Part shown: positions 1-4,768 of the stretch, one piece after another | Numbering within the stretch: the stretch's first letter is position 1 | Layout of the letters: the number at the start of each line of letters is the position of its first letter | Assembly: GCA_017380275.1 (NCBI GenBank) | Contig: JAFOEH010000033.1 | Coordinates: forward strand, 1-6,481 | Direction: 5' to 3' | Length of the DNA stretch: 6,481 nt | Source of the DNA: Alistipes sp. | GTDB taxonomy: Bacteria; Bacteroidota; Bacteroidia; Bacteroidales; Rikenellaceae | Notes under the pieces: generated by a model | What the model saw: only the letters and a program-made list of their open reading frames with translations | What the model was told of the DNA's origin: nothing | The model's database searches: none | Position numbers and translations under genes: made by a program

Positions 1-154
1 CCTTGGCTATGTTTTCAATAAGGGTAGAACTAACATTTTTTGCTCTTAATCTTTGATGAAGATATTGATCATTGTTGTAACCTAAATCAAAAGACAACTT
101 TGAAAAATTAACATTCCAAGATCGTAATTTTTCTTTTAATATTTTTCCTTCCAT
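1..154 (-). CDS. Partial HTH-type DNA-binding regulator, N-terminus only
   Basis: A leftward reading frame begins at ATG 154-152 and stays open for 51 codons to the window edge, so only the N-terminus is visible. The protein starts MEGKILKEKLRSWNV and continues with FSKLSFDLGYNNDQYLHQRL, then a segment ending in STLIENIAK. The spacing (amphipathic helix, then 'xxLxxxLGYxNDQxLHxRL', then 'xSTLIExIAK') resembles the Cro/CI-like helix-turn-helix domain of Bacteroidetes repressor-type regulators, which often carry a C-terminal peptidase domain; any such domain would lie outside the window. A weak purine stretch (AAAAGAG) lies upstream of the start. No consensus promoter was found in 155-269. The AT-rich codon use differs from the genes right of the tRNAs and matches a mobile-element cargo gene. 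The HTH call is by pattern; element membership is inferred. Confidence 0.6.
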   Translation of the reverse strand, partial: MEGKILKEKLRSWNVNFSKLSFDLGYNNDQYLHQRLRAKNVSSTLIENIAK

Positions 155-269
155 AATCACTCTTTTTAAGTTAAAATAGATTTGGCATATTTGTTAAAAT
201 AGTATAAAAATCGATAGTAATATGTTTATATATAAGCATTTGTACAATTCATATTAGAGGTGGAAAAAG

Positions 270-528
270 TTAACAGAAGAAGAGTAGGTAAGTACCTTTA
301 GATATGGCTATAGCGAGGGTAAATAGCGATATTCGTGTATTAATTGTCGTCGCAATTCCGTACTTACCCATATCCCATAGCTTGACCTCGCCATAATGTC
401 TTAGGTAAAAGAGAGATGTCAGTGTTGTAAAACAAACTTGTGCTTCTATGCGCAACCGATAGTTTCAGAGGGAGCTTCCCTCCGATTGGCTTATGCCTTG
501 TGTCGAGATATAGTGAAATTTTAGCCAT
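270..528 (-). pseudogene. Truncated, frameshifted tyrosine recombinase (integrase) N-terminus
   Basis: Reading leftward from ATG 528-526 gives MAKISLYLDTRHKPIGGKLP, then LKLSVAHRST and an ISLLPK segment. This is the typical start of Bacteroidetes tyrosine recombinases (the arm-DNA-binding domain: 'MAKISLYLDTR...G..PLKL......ISLLP..W'). The frame stops at TAA 366-364 after 54 residues. The neighbouring frame carries the expected continuation: a WD pair near 385, then TTINTRISLFTLAIA (roughly 295-345), like the 'LNTTINTRxxxxxLAIxKL' segment of these enzymes. That frame ends at TAA 272-270. So there is at least one frameshift near 370-400. The core-binding and catalytic domains (R...HxxR...Y) are absent, and the visible part is about 85 residues of a protein usually near 400. 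It lies 172 nt from the 3' end of tRNA-Pro(CGG), where an element's integrase is expected. It is non-functional as seen. Confidence 0.7.
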
Positions 529-548
529 AGTAAAACGTTAGCTTGATA

Positions 549-580
549 TTTGCAATGTTTTTTGCAATGTTTTTGCAATG
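549..580. repeat. Three tandem TTGCAATG repeats upstream of the integrase remnant
   Basis: The heptamer TGCAATG occurs at 551-557, 563-569 and 574-580, spaced 12 and 11 nt. The first two copies share the 12-mer TTTGCAATGTTT. The array sits 21 nt upstream of the integrase-remnant start codon, between that gene and the tRNA 3' end. Short direct repeats here are often arm-type binding sites for an integrase or excisionase. That role is inferred from position. The rest of 529-643 shows no gene. Confidence 0.6.
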
Positions 581-643
581 ATTATATGCGCTAATCGGCT
601 TAAATAGGCGCAAACGTCACTTATCGAACTCTCCTAGAAACAA

Positions 644-672
644 CTTAAAGTGCCCTATTTGGACACTTTAAG
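644..672 (-). terminator. Hairpin downstream of the tRNA-Pro pair, probable terminator
   Basis: CTTAAAGTG (644-652) and CACTTTAAG (664-672) form a perfect 9-bp stem. After one mismatch, CC/GG adds two more pairs and closes a 5-nt loop. On the minus strand it lies 28 nt beyond the mature 3' end of tRNA-Pro(CGG) and is followed by an interrupted T-rich stretch (TTGTTTCT). It is therefore best read as the tRNA operon terminator. The weak T-tract keeps confidence moderate; it could also be part of an attachment site. Confidence 0.5.
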
Positions 673-700
673 CAACTGACTAATAGTCTTTTTTCATCTG

Positions 701-775
701 TCGGGATAACAGGATTCGAACCTGCGACCCCCAACTCCCGAAGCTGGTGCGCTAACCGGACTGCGCTACATCCCG
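701..775 (-). tRNA. tRNA-Pro (anticodon CGG)
   Basis: On the minus strand the 75-nt sequence folds as a full cloverleaf: acceptor CGGGATG/TATCCCG with discriminator A, D-stem GCGC/GCGC, anticodon stem CCAGC/GTTGG with loop TTCGGGA, and T-arm with loop TTCGAAT. The anticodon is CGG, reading proline codon CCG. CCA is not encoded (CAG follows). It is the second gene of a tandem pair, 17 nt after tRNA-Pro(TGG), and differs from it at only 5 of 75 positions, all in the anticodon arm or at one T-stem base. Its 3' end faces the AT-rich integrase remnant, making it the likely attachment site. Confidence 0.96.
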
Positions 776-792
776 ATGATAATATGTGATGG

Positions 793-867
793 TCGGGATA
801 ACAGGATTCGAACCTGTGACCCCCTGCTCCCAAAGCAGGTGCGCTAACCGGACTGCGCTACATCCCG
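793..867 (-). tRNA. tRNA-Pro (anticodon TGG/UGG)
   Basis: The minus strand gives a 75-nt cloverleaf: acceptor CGGGATG/TATCCCG, D-stem GCGC/GCGC, anticodon stem CCTGC/GCAGG with loop TTTGGGA, T-stem ACAGG/CCTGT with loop TTCGAAT, and discriminator A. The anticodon is UGG, which can read CCA, CCG and, with wobble modification, other proline codons. The next three bases (792-790) read CCA on the minus strand, so the tail may be encoded here, unlike its neighbour; this may be chance. It is promoter-proximal in the pair. Confidence 0.97.
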
Positions 868-912
868 AGTGTGCCATAGTGGTGGCATAGAACCGTTTTG
901 CGATTCGTGGGG

Positions 913-943
913 CAAAGATACACTCTTTTTTCTTCCGAGCAAA
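913..943 (-). promoter_or_regulatory. Bacteroidetes-type promoter of the tRNA-Pro operon
   Basis: On the minus strand, TTTG (943-940) and TATCTTTG (920-913) are separated by 19 nt. This is an exact match to the Bacteroidetes primary sigma consensus (TTTG at -33, TAnnTTTG at -7). Transcription would start near 906, about 40 nt before the first mature tRNA nucleotide at 867. It lies between the tRNAs and the end of the upstream leftward gene. Confidence 0.85.
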
Positions 944-988
944 GTTTTTTGTTACTTTTTTCGAGTGAGTGCTTTTGCCGTGATTCGG

Positions 989-1747
989 TTACTTGGTAAT
1001 CTCCACTCGCGCAACGATCGGGGCGTGGTCCGACTCAACGGGTGCCGAGAGCACCTCGTGGTAGAGTACATTAGCCGTTGCGCCACCACCCGTGTAGAGT
1101 GCTATGTAGTCGATCTCGCGCGTGGGATTGTTGGCGGGGAAGGTGAAGGGCACGCCACTTTTGGGAAATACCTGGAACTGACGCACAAGGAACTGCATAG
1201 GCATACTGTTGGGCAGGGCGTTGAAGTCGCCAGCGATGATGGCGGGCTTGTCGAGCTGCGAAAGCTCGTTTACGATAATCGAAATTGACTTTACACGATC
1301 CTCCTCGTGCAGCGAGAGGTGGGTGCAGCAGTAGTAATAATCCTCCAACTCAACAATCAATAGCGCGCGGGGCTCCGAGCGGCAGGGCAGAGGTACCTGA
1401 CGGTGAGAGAGCGGTTTCTTGCGTGTGAGCATACCGATACCGTACTTACCACCGCGATAATCGATGGTGGGGGCGTAGGTAGCGTACATATTGGTCAGGG
1501 AGGCAAGCTCCGAGAGCATATCGTGACCTGGATAGCGAGTGGTCATACTGTCAAGCTCCTGTATGGCAACGGCCTCCACGTCGGCGTTATTTATGATGCG
1601 CGCGATGCGCTCGCACGAGAGCGAGTCGTCCAGGCCCACGCAGTTGTGGACGTTGTAACACATCAAGTTAGCCTTGATGGGGCCTTTGGTACAAGAGACG
1701 AAAGCCAACAAAAGAGCAGAGATTACGATGGAGAGAGTCTTCTTCAT
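989..1747 (-). CDS. Endonuclease/exonuclease/phosphatase (EEP) family lipoprotein
   Basis: This 252-aa protein has the EEP (DNase I-like) fold signature in order: CYNVH (residue N32), AIQELD with the metal-binding Glu64, THLSLH around 142-147, IAGDFNAL with D174/N176, REIDYI around 210-215, and the terminal SDHAP with catalytic-pair D240/H241. All key residues appear intact. The first 19 residues are a lipoprotein signal: a basic MKK, a hydrophobic core, then AFVSC with Cys19, so the mature enzyme is probably anchored in the cell envelope facing the periplasm or exterior. The family covers nucleases, phosphodiesterases and inositol-phosphate or sphingomyelin phosphatases, and the substrate cannot be read from sequence. 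The ATG at 1747 is chosen because the signal peptide starts there; no Shine-Dalgarno is evident. The gene is monocistronic and diverges from the SPFH unit across about 200 bp. TACTTTTA (1771-1764, minus) is a weak -7 candidate without a -33 partner. Confidence 0.9.
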   Translation of the reverse strand: MKKTLSIVISALLLAFVSCTKGPIKANLMCYNVHNCVGLDDSLSCERIARIINNADVEAVAIQELDSMTTRYPGHDMLSELASLTNMYATYAPTIDYRGGKYGIGMLTRKKPLSHRQVPLPCRSEPRALLIVELEDYYYCCTHLSLHEEDRVKSISIIVNELSQLDKPAIIAGDFNALPNSMPMQFLVRQFQVFPKSGVPFTFPANNPTREIDYIALYTGGGATANVLYHEVLSAPVESDHAPIVARVEITK

Positions 1748-1833
1748 ATTGAAATATTTTTCGTAAAAGTACCGAATAATGGTGATAAAACCTAATGATG
1801 AAGAAAAATTGTGAAAAAAAGTTGTAAAAATAT

Positions 1834-1865
1834 TTGGAAATGTGGCGAGTTGTGATATATCTTTG
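1834..1865 (+). promoter_or_regulatory. Consensus Bacteroidetes promoter for the SPFH operon
   Basis: TTTG (1834-1837), a 20-nt spacer and TATCTTTG (1858-1865) match the Bacteroidetes -33/-7 consensus exactly. Transcription should begin near 1872, giving a leader of about 70 nt before the 44-aa ORF and about 250 nt before the SPFH gene. It is the only strong rightward promoter seen in the window. Confidence 0.85.
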
Positions 1866-1894
1866 TGATATCAAAATAATATCAATTCAAATTC

Positions 1895-1933
1895 TCAACT
1901 ATTAACTAAATACAACATCAACTATTAACTAAA
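1895..1933 (+). repeat. 16-bp direct repeat in the operon leader
   Basis: TCAACTATTAACTAAA occurs at 1895-1910 and again at 1918-1933, a period of 23 nt, so both copies lie in the transcribed leader between the promoter and the mini-ORF at 1946. A 23-nt spacing puts the copies on roughly the same DNA face, as for a dimeric operator, but a slippage duplication in the AT-rich leader is equally possible. The ribbon-helix-helix protein in the same operon is a conceivable ligand (inference). Confidence 0.75.
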
Positions 1934-1945
1934 AACAATTATCTT

Positions 1946-2080
1946 ATGAAAAACAAAACGTTTTGGAACTATCTGTTCGGTGGATGGTCGGTAGGTAAAT
2001 TGAGAGTCTGGCCGTGGAAGGCCGAGGCGTGGGCAAGGCGCACTCCAAATCGCAAGGCCGATATTAAAATCGGCAAATAG
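1946..2080 (+). CDS. Trp-rich basic 44-aa mini-protein, hypothetical
   Basis: ATG 1946 to TAG 2078-2080 encodes 44 residues starting MKNKTFWNYLFGGWSVGKLR, with five tryptophans (7, 14, 22, 24, 29) and eleven Lys/Arg. I do not recognise a family. Support for a real gene: it is the first ATG after a consensus promoter and about 75 nt from the predicted start site; it is in the same direction and 44 nt ahead of the SPFH gene. Against it: no Shine-Dalgarno is visible and the length is short. A 6-bp inverted repeat (GCCGAT 2057-2062 / ATCGGC 2069-2074) lies just before the stop. The composition suggests a membrane-surface or nucleic-acid-binding peptide, or a regulatory leader peptide; no function is claimed. 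Confidence 0.55.
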   Translation: MKNKTFWNYLFGGWSVGKLRVWPWKAEAWARRTPNRKADIKIGK

Positions 2081-2114
2081 AACGCAGGTAATTAAAATTG
2101 TAATATAATAAATT

Positions 2115-2119
2115 AAGGA
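2115..2119 (+). promoter_or_regulatory. Ribosome binding site of the SPFH gene
   Basis: AAGGA ends 5 nt before the ATG at 2125. It is the best Shine-Dalgarno match in a window where most genes lack one, and it supports this start codon. Confidence 0.6.
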
Positions 2120-2124
2120 TAATT

Positions 2125-3072
2125 ATGGAGAACAAGAATTTTGAGTACACAGGTTGGAAGATCAACGGTTTCGTTGCGTTGTTAGCTATTTTGGCGGCAA
2201 TCGTAGGTGGAGTGTTGCTTATCGTCAAGGGTGCCGAGCTGCCTGCCCCTGCCGGCCCGATTCTGGTTGTGGGTGGCATCTTGATTCTGCTGCTTGCGAT
2301 TATTTCGTGCAAGGGATTTATGTTGCTGGAGCCCAATGAGGCGCGTATTCTCACCTTCTTTGGTAAGTATCGCGGATCGTTCTACAACACTGGTTTTTAT
2401 TGGGTTAATTTCCTGATGTCATCGAAGAATATTTCGCTTCGTGCCCGCAACCTCAATGCTGAGCCTATCAAGGTGAACGACAAGTCGGGTAACCCGATTA
2501 TGATTGGTCTGGTACTGGTGTGGCGTCTGAAGCGCGATGAGATCTATCGCTCGGTATTCGATATTGATGCTACGGCCGACAGCTCGGGTATCGTTACGCA
2601 GAGCAGCCGTATGCGTATGCTGGAGAACTTCGTATCGGTACAGAGCGACGCTGCGTTGCGTCAGGTGGCAGGTCTTTACGCCTATGACGACAACACCGCA
2701 GCGGGTGACGAGGTGACGTTGCGAAGCAGTAGCGACGAGATCAACGAGGTGCTGGAGAAGCGTCTGGCCGAGCGTCTTGCTATTGCGGGTATCGAGGTTG
2801 TGGAGGCACGCATCAACTACCTCGCCTATGCTCCTGAGATTGCAGCCGTAATGTTGCGCCGTCAGCAGGCCGATGCAATTATCTCGGCTCGTGAGAAGAT
2901 CGTAGAGGGTGCCGTGTCGATGGTTAAGATGGCTATCGATCGCCTGGGCGACGACGAGATCGTGGAACTCGACGAGGAGCGCAAGGCGGCTATGGTAACC
3001 AATCTGCTCGTGGTGCTGTGTGCCGATGAGTCGGCTCAGCCCGTTGTGAATGCAGGAACTATGCACCATTAA
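2125..3072 (+). CDS. SPFH/band-7 domain membrane protein
   Basis: The 315-aa protein has a short polar N-terminus, two hydrophobic segments (about 14-34 and 44-62) and then a band-7/SPFH domain from about residue 66 (EPNEARILTFFGKYRGS, then a GFYWVNFL-like segment, and 'IMIGLVLVWRLKR' around 125-137) to about 225. A charged, helix-prone stretch follows (about 226-285, 'LRRQQADAIISAREKIVEG'), typical of the oligomerising stalk of SPFH proteins (stomatin, prohibitin, flotillin, HflK/C). Such proteins form membrane-bound ring or cage assemblies that organise microdomains or control proteases. The precise role here is unknown, and there is no adjacent NfeD or FtsH gene to suggest the canonical partners. 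It is followed after 9 nt by an Arc-like DNA-binding gene, which suggests a functional pair. The start is supported by AAGGA. Confidence 0.9.
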   Translation: MENKNFEYTGWKINGFVALLAILAAIVGGVLLIVKGAELPAPAGPILVVGGILILLLAIISCKGFMLLEPNEARILTFFGKYRGSFYNTGFYWVNFLMSSKNISLRARNLNAEPIKVNDKSGNPIMIGLVLVWRLKRDEIYRSVFDIDATADSSGIVTQSSRMRMLENFVSVQSDAALRQVAGLYAYDDNTAAGDEVTLRSSSDEINEVLEKRLAERLAIAGIEVVEARINYLAYAPEIAAVMLRRQQADAIISAREKIVEGAVSMVKMAIDRLGDDEIVELDEERKAAMVTNLLVVLCADESAQPVVNAGTMHH

Positions 3073-3081
3073 TATCGCGCG

Positions 3082-3288
3082 ATGGCAAAGAAGGCGGATA
3101 ATAAAAGTTTTGTGTTGCGCGTCGATGCCGCGACGATGGATGCTCTGGAGCAGTGGGCCGAGGATGAATTCCGCAGTATTAACGGCCAGTTGCAATGGAT
3201 CATTGCCGACGCCCTGCGCCGTAGCGGGAGGCTGAAAAAGAGCAAGAAATCGGTCGAATCAAACAACGAAAAGGGAGAGAGCGTATGA
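3082..3288 (+). CDS. Arc-like ribbon-helix-helix DNA-binding protein
   Basis: This 68-aa basic protein has the Arc/MetJ pattern: a beta strand KSFVLRVD (9-16), helix A (about 17-28, TMDALEQWAEDE), a turn with RSINGQ (31-36), helix B (about 36-47, LQWIIADALRRSG), and a Lys/Ser-rich disordered tail. RHH proteins bind DNA as dimers through the paired beta strands, often as autorepressors or antitoxins. The 'WAxDEFRSxNGQ' form is the Arc-like type seen in short stand-alone proteins. It starts 9 nt after the SPFH stop without a clear Shine-Dalgarno, so translation may be coupled. No toxin-like gene is recognised next to it. It is a candidate autoregulator acting at the repeated leader (inference). 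Confidence 0.88.
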   Translation: MAKKADNKSFVLRVDAATMDALEQWAEDEFRSINGQLQWIIADALRRSGRLKKSKKSVESNNEKGESV

Positions 3289-3356
3289 TAGTGAGTGTGT
3301 TTGTTGTTGTCGCTGCGACGATGGCAATGTGGTTTCGTAAACTTTTGATAATGTAG
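3285..3356 (+). CDS. 23-aa hydrophobic micro-protein overlapping the RHH stop
   Basis: ATG 3285-3287 overlaps the RHH stop codon in an ATGA arrangement, and the frame runs to TAG 3354-3356, encoding 23 residues (MIVSVFVVVAATMAMWFRKL then LIM). It would be one hydrophobic span followed by an Arg-Lys pair, like other single-pass mini-proteins. A purine-rich AAGGGAGAGAG (3270-3280) lies just upstream and could serve as ribosome binding site. It ends 5 nt before the next gene, so it bridges two genes that are otherwise 73 nt apart. A real small membrane protein or a translation-coupling ORF both fit; chance is possible at this length. Confidence 0.45.
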   Translation: MIVSVFVVVAATMAMWFRKLLIM

Positions 3357-3361
3357 GCATT

Positions 3362-3790
3362 ATGGAAGAGCTGAATAAAAAATGGTTTCAGATAGTTTGG
3401 GCTTGCCTCTTGATCTTATCGATTTCGATAACCTATATCCAGCGAATGTCCGATGCGCTGTGGGCACATAGTGAGGTTGTGCAGATTCTGGATCGCGTAT
3501 TGATGTGGGTGATGTTACCTCTGAGCGTTGTGATGTTCGTGTGGATGTGCATTGGCTATTGGCGACAGAGCGAGCGATTATTTTGGCGAAAGTGGCGACG
3601 ATGGGGAGCATCCTTGGCATTCGGCGCGGCGGCTGCGGCACTGCTGGTTGTGCTGGTGCATTTAGCCAAGGGCGAGAAGGCTACAATCGAAGAAGGAGAC
3701 CGGACTCTCCTCCTGGGAGCCTTTTCAGCAGCGGGTCTTATATGGTTCTTGGCGCGATACAAGTTTAGGTCTTGGCGCGGAGATGAGTAG
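3362..3790 (+). CDS. Small four-TM membrane protein (paralogue 1)
   Basis: I do not recognise the family. The 142-aa protein has four predicted membrane spans, about 9-26, 45-66, 81-101 and 115-131, with a basic aromatic loop WRKWRRWGA (75-83) between TM2 and TM3 and a basic C-terminal end (RYKFRSWR) after TM4. By the positive-inside rule, both basic stretches should lie in the cytoplasm. The motif spacing (Trp81 to the post-TM4 basic cluster, about 51 residues) matches the two membrane proteins encoded downstream. It is the last gene before a strong terminator and is probably co-transcribed with the SPFH and RHH genes. Confidence 0.8.
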   Translation: MEELNKKWFQIVWACLLILSISITYIQRMSDALWAHSEVVQILDRVLMWVMLPLSVVMFVWMCIGYWRQSERLFWRKWRRWGASLAFGAAAAALLVVLVHLAKGEKATIEEGDRTLLLGAFSAAGLIWFLARYKFRSWRGDE

Positions 3791-3795
3791 ATTAT

Positions 3796-3841
3796 AAGCC
3801 GCCTTGCAGAATAAATTTTTGTTCGCAGGGCGGTTTTTTTG
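3796..3841 (+). terminator. Intrinsic terminator after the SPFH operon
   Basis: CCGCCTTGC (3799-3807) pairs with GCAGGGCGG (3825-3833) over nine pairs including one G-T, with a 17-nt loop, followed directly by seven T (3834-3840). Flanking A and T bases can extend the stem. It lies just after the stop of the first four-TM gene and separates the two rightward units. Confidence 0.88.
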
Positions 3842-3852
3842 TAAATTATTCG

Positions 3853-3860
3853 TAACTTTA
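3853..3860 (+). promoter_or_regulatory. Possible -7 element of the downstream operon
   Basis: TAACTTTA matches the Bacteroidetes -7 consensus TAnnTTTG at all but the last base and lies 16 nt before the ATG at 3877. A correctly spaced TTTG at -33 is missing (the nearest, 3838-3841, is only 11 nt upstream). If used, the leader would be very short, about 10 nt. Read-through past the terminator is the alternative. Confidence 0.35.
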
Positions 3861-3876
3861 GGGAAATATAAAGCTT

Positions 3877-4278
3877 ATGGCAGACGTTAGGATAAAAAAT
3901 GTAGTCGTCAATGTGATTCTGTTGCTGCTTGGTGTGGGCAATGCCGTTGCGGCAGTGTTCGAGTGGTATGACTCGGTGGGGATGCTTATTTTTAATGGGT
4001 TGTGCGTTGTTCTGCTTATTGCGGCCGTTATGCACAAGGTCTTTAATATGGAGCCGCGCAAGAAGTGGCGCATCCTGTCGTTCATTATGCCTGGCGCAGG
4101 TGCTATTGCTATTTTCTGCGCCCGTATGATAGATAGTACAAACTCATATCCGCAGTGGGTTCTACCGCTTTTGGCAATTGGCTCGGTGATGATTCTGCTG
4201 GGTGCGATATGTATCGTGCGCTGGCGTCGTGAGAGTCTCGGTCGAAAGAGCGAATTGCAGGACAAGCGTAAAAAGTAG
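3877..4278 (+). CDS. Small four-TM membrane protein (paralogue 2)
   Basis: I do not recognise the family. The 133-aa protein has four predicted spans, about 8-28, 34-52, 65-84 and 94-114. RKKW (61-64) precedes TM3, and RWRR (115-118) directly follows TM4; a Lys/Arg-rich tail ends the protein. The order and spacing of these motifs match the proteins encoded on either side. It is the first gene of a packed four-gene operon, with 4 nt to the next start. No signal peptide or enzymatic motif is seen. Confidence 0.8.
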   Translation: MADVRIKNVVVNVILLLLGVGNAVAAVFEWYDSVGMLIFNGLCVVLLIAAVMHKVFNMEPRKKWRILSFIMPGAGAIAIFCARMIDSTNSYPQWVLPLLAIGSVMILLGAICIVRWRRESLGRKSELQDKRKK

Positions 4279-4282
4279 TGCT

Positions 4283-4765
4283 ATGGGATTTCGACTTATC
4301 AGAATTGGCAATCGTGTCAATGTCGCAGGGACGATGCGACGATCTCGTAGGCGTTCGATGAGCGGCTCGTCGGTCATTGTATGCATAATGGCATTGCTTG
4401 CCGTAATTGTCATCGTAAAGTGCTTCGGCCACGAAGTTCCCGATTGGCTTGCGGTTGTCGTTTCGATGTTGATAACGTGCTGTGTCGGGCTAATCGACAG
4501 GCGGTTGCCCCGCCGACGTTGGGGTGCACTCGCCGTTTTACTGTTGCTAATGGGCGTAACCTTTACGGCTTTTGGGGTATGGCGATTTGCTGTAAAACAG
4601 ATGCCAATGGAGGCTGATGCGTGGATTCTGGGCATTATGATGCTGTTGTCGTATGGCTACGGATTTTTCGCTCTGTGGCGCTGGCGTAGGCAGATTTTGA
4701 TGTGTAAGGATATTCTTCTGCAACGCGAATTAAGAGCCCGTCGCAGAAGAAAAATGGTATATTAA
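4283..4765 (+). CDS. Small four-TM membrane protein (paralogue 3)
   Basis: I do not recognise the family. Taken from the ATG at 4283, 4 nt after the previous stop, the product is 160 aa. The same frame is open upstream to an ATG at 4202, but that start would overlap the preceding gene by 77 nt; internal Met codons at 4334 and 4358 are alternatives. A very basic N-terminus (eight Arg in the first 24 residues) precedes four spans, about 29-47, 53-71, 81-101 and 112-132. RRRWGAL (77-83) precedes or overlaps TM3 and RWRR (133-136) follows TM4, as in paralogue 2. The C-terminus ends in another Arg cluster. The next gene begins 3 nt downstream, so translation is probably coupled. Confidence 0.78.
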   Translation: MGFRLIRIGNRVNVAGTMRRSRRRSMSGSSVIVCIMALLAVIVIVKCFGHEVPDWLAVVVSMLITCCVGLIDRRLPRRRWGALAVLLLLMGVTFTAFGVWRFAVKQMPMEADAWILGIMMLLSYGYGFFALWRWRRQILMCKDILLQRELRARRRRKMVY

Positions 4766-4768
4766 CGT

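Noticed and set aside
287..368. 9-bp inverted repeat GGTAAGTAC / GTACTTACC, 64 nt apart, as possible IS ends
   Set aside because: It is short, lies inside the integrase-like remnant, has no flanking target duplication, and is compatible with chance.
468..482. GAGGGA/TCCCTC hairpin with a 3-nt loop, possible terminator
   Set aside because: No T-tract follows, and the bases are explained as codons of the integrase remnant (around its GGKLPL segment).
1..1000. CRISPR array or riboswitch
   Set aside because: No regularly spaced repeats of suitable length and no known riboswitch core were seen; the only repeats are the 7-mers at 551-580.
869..1288. 139-codon plus-strand frame over the EEP gene and tRNA promoter
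   Set aside because: It runs antisense to the catalytic half of the EEP protein and shows no domain.
1867..1883. GATAT/ATATC inverted repeat near the predicted transcription start
   Set aside because: A 5-bp AT-only stem in AT-rich DNA is too weak to call an operator or hairpin.
2419..3195. 258-codon open frame on the minus strand
   Set aside because: It lies antisense to the SPFH and RHH genes, which have clear domains, and its translation has no recognisable domain; it is a codon-bias shadow.
4202..4282. Upstream start for the third four-TM protein
   Set aside because: It would overlap the preceding gene by 77 nt and add 27 residues without any family feature; the ATG at 4283 fits the operon spacing.
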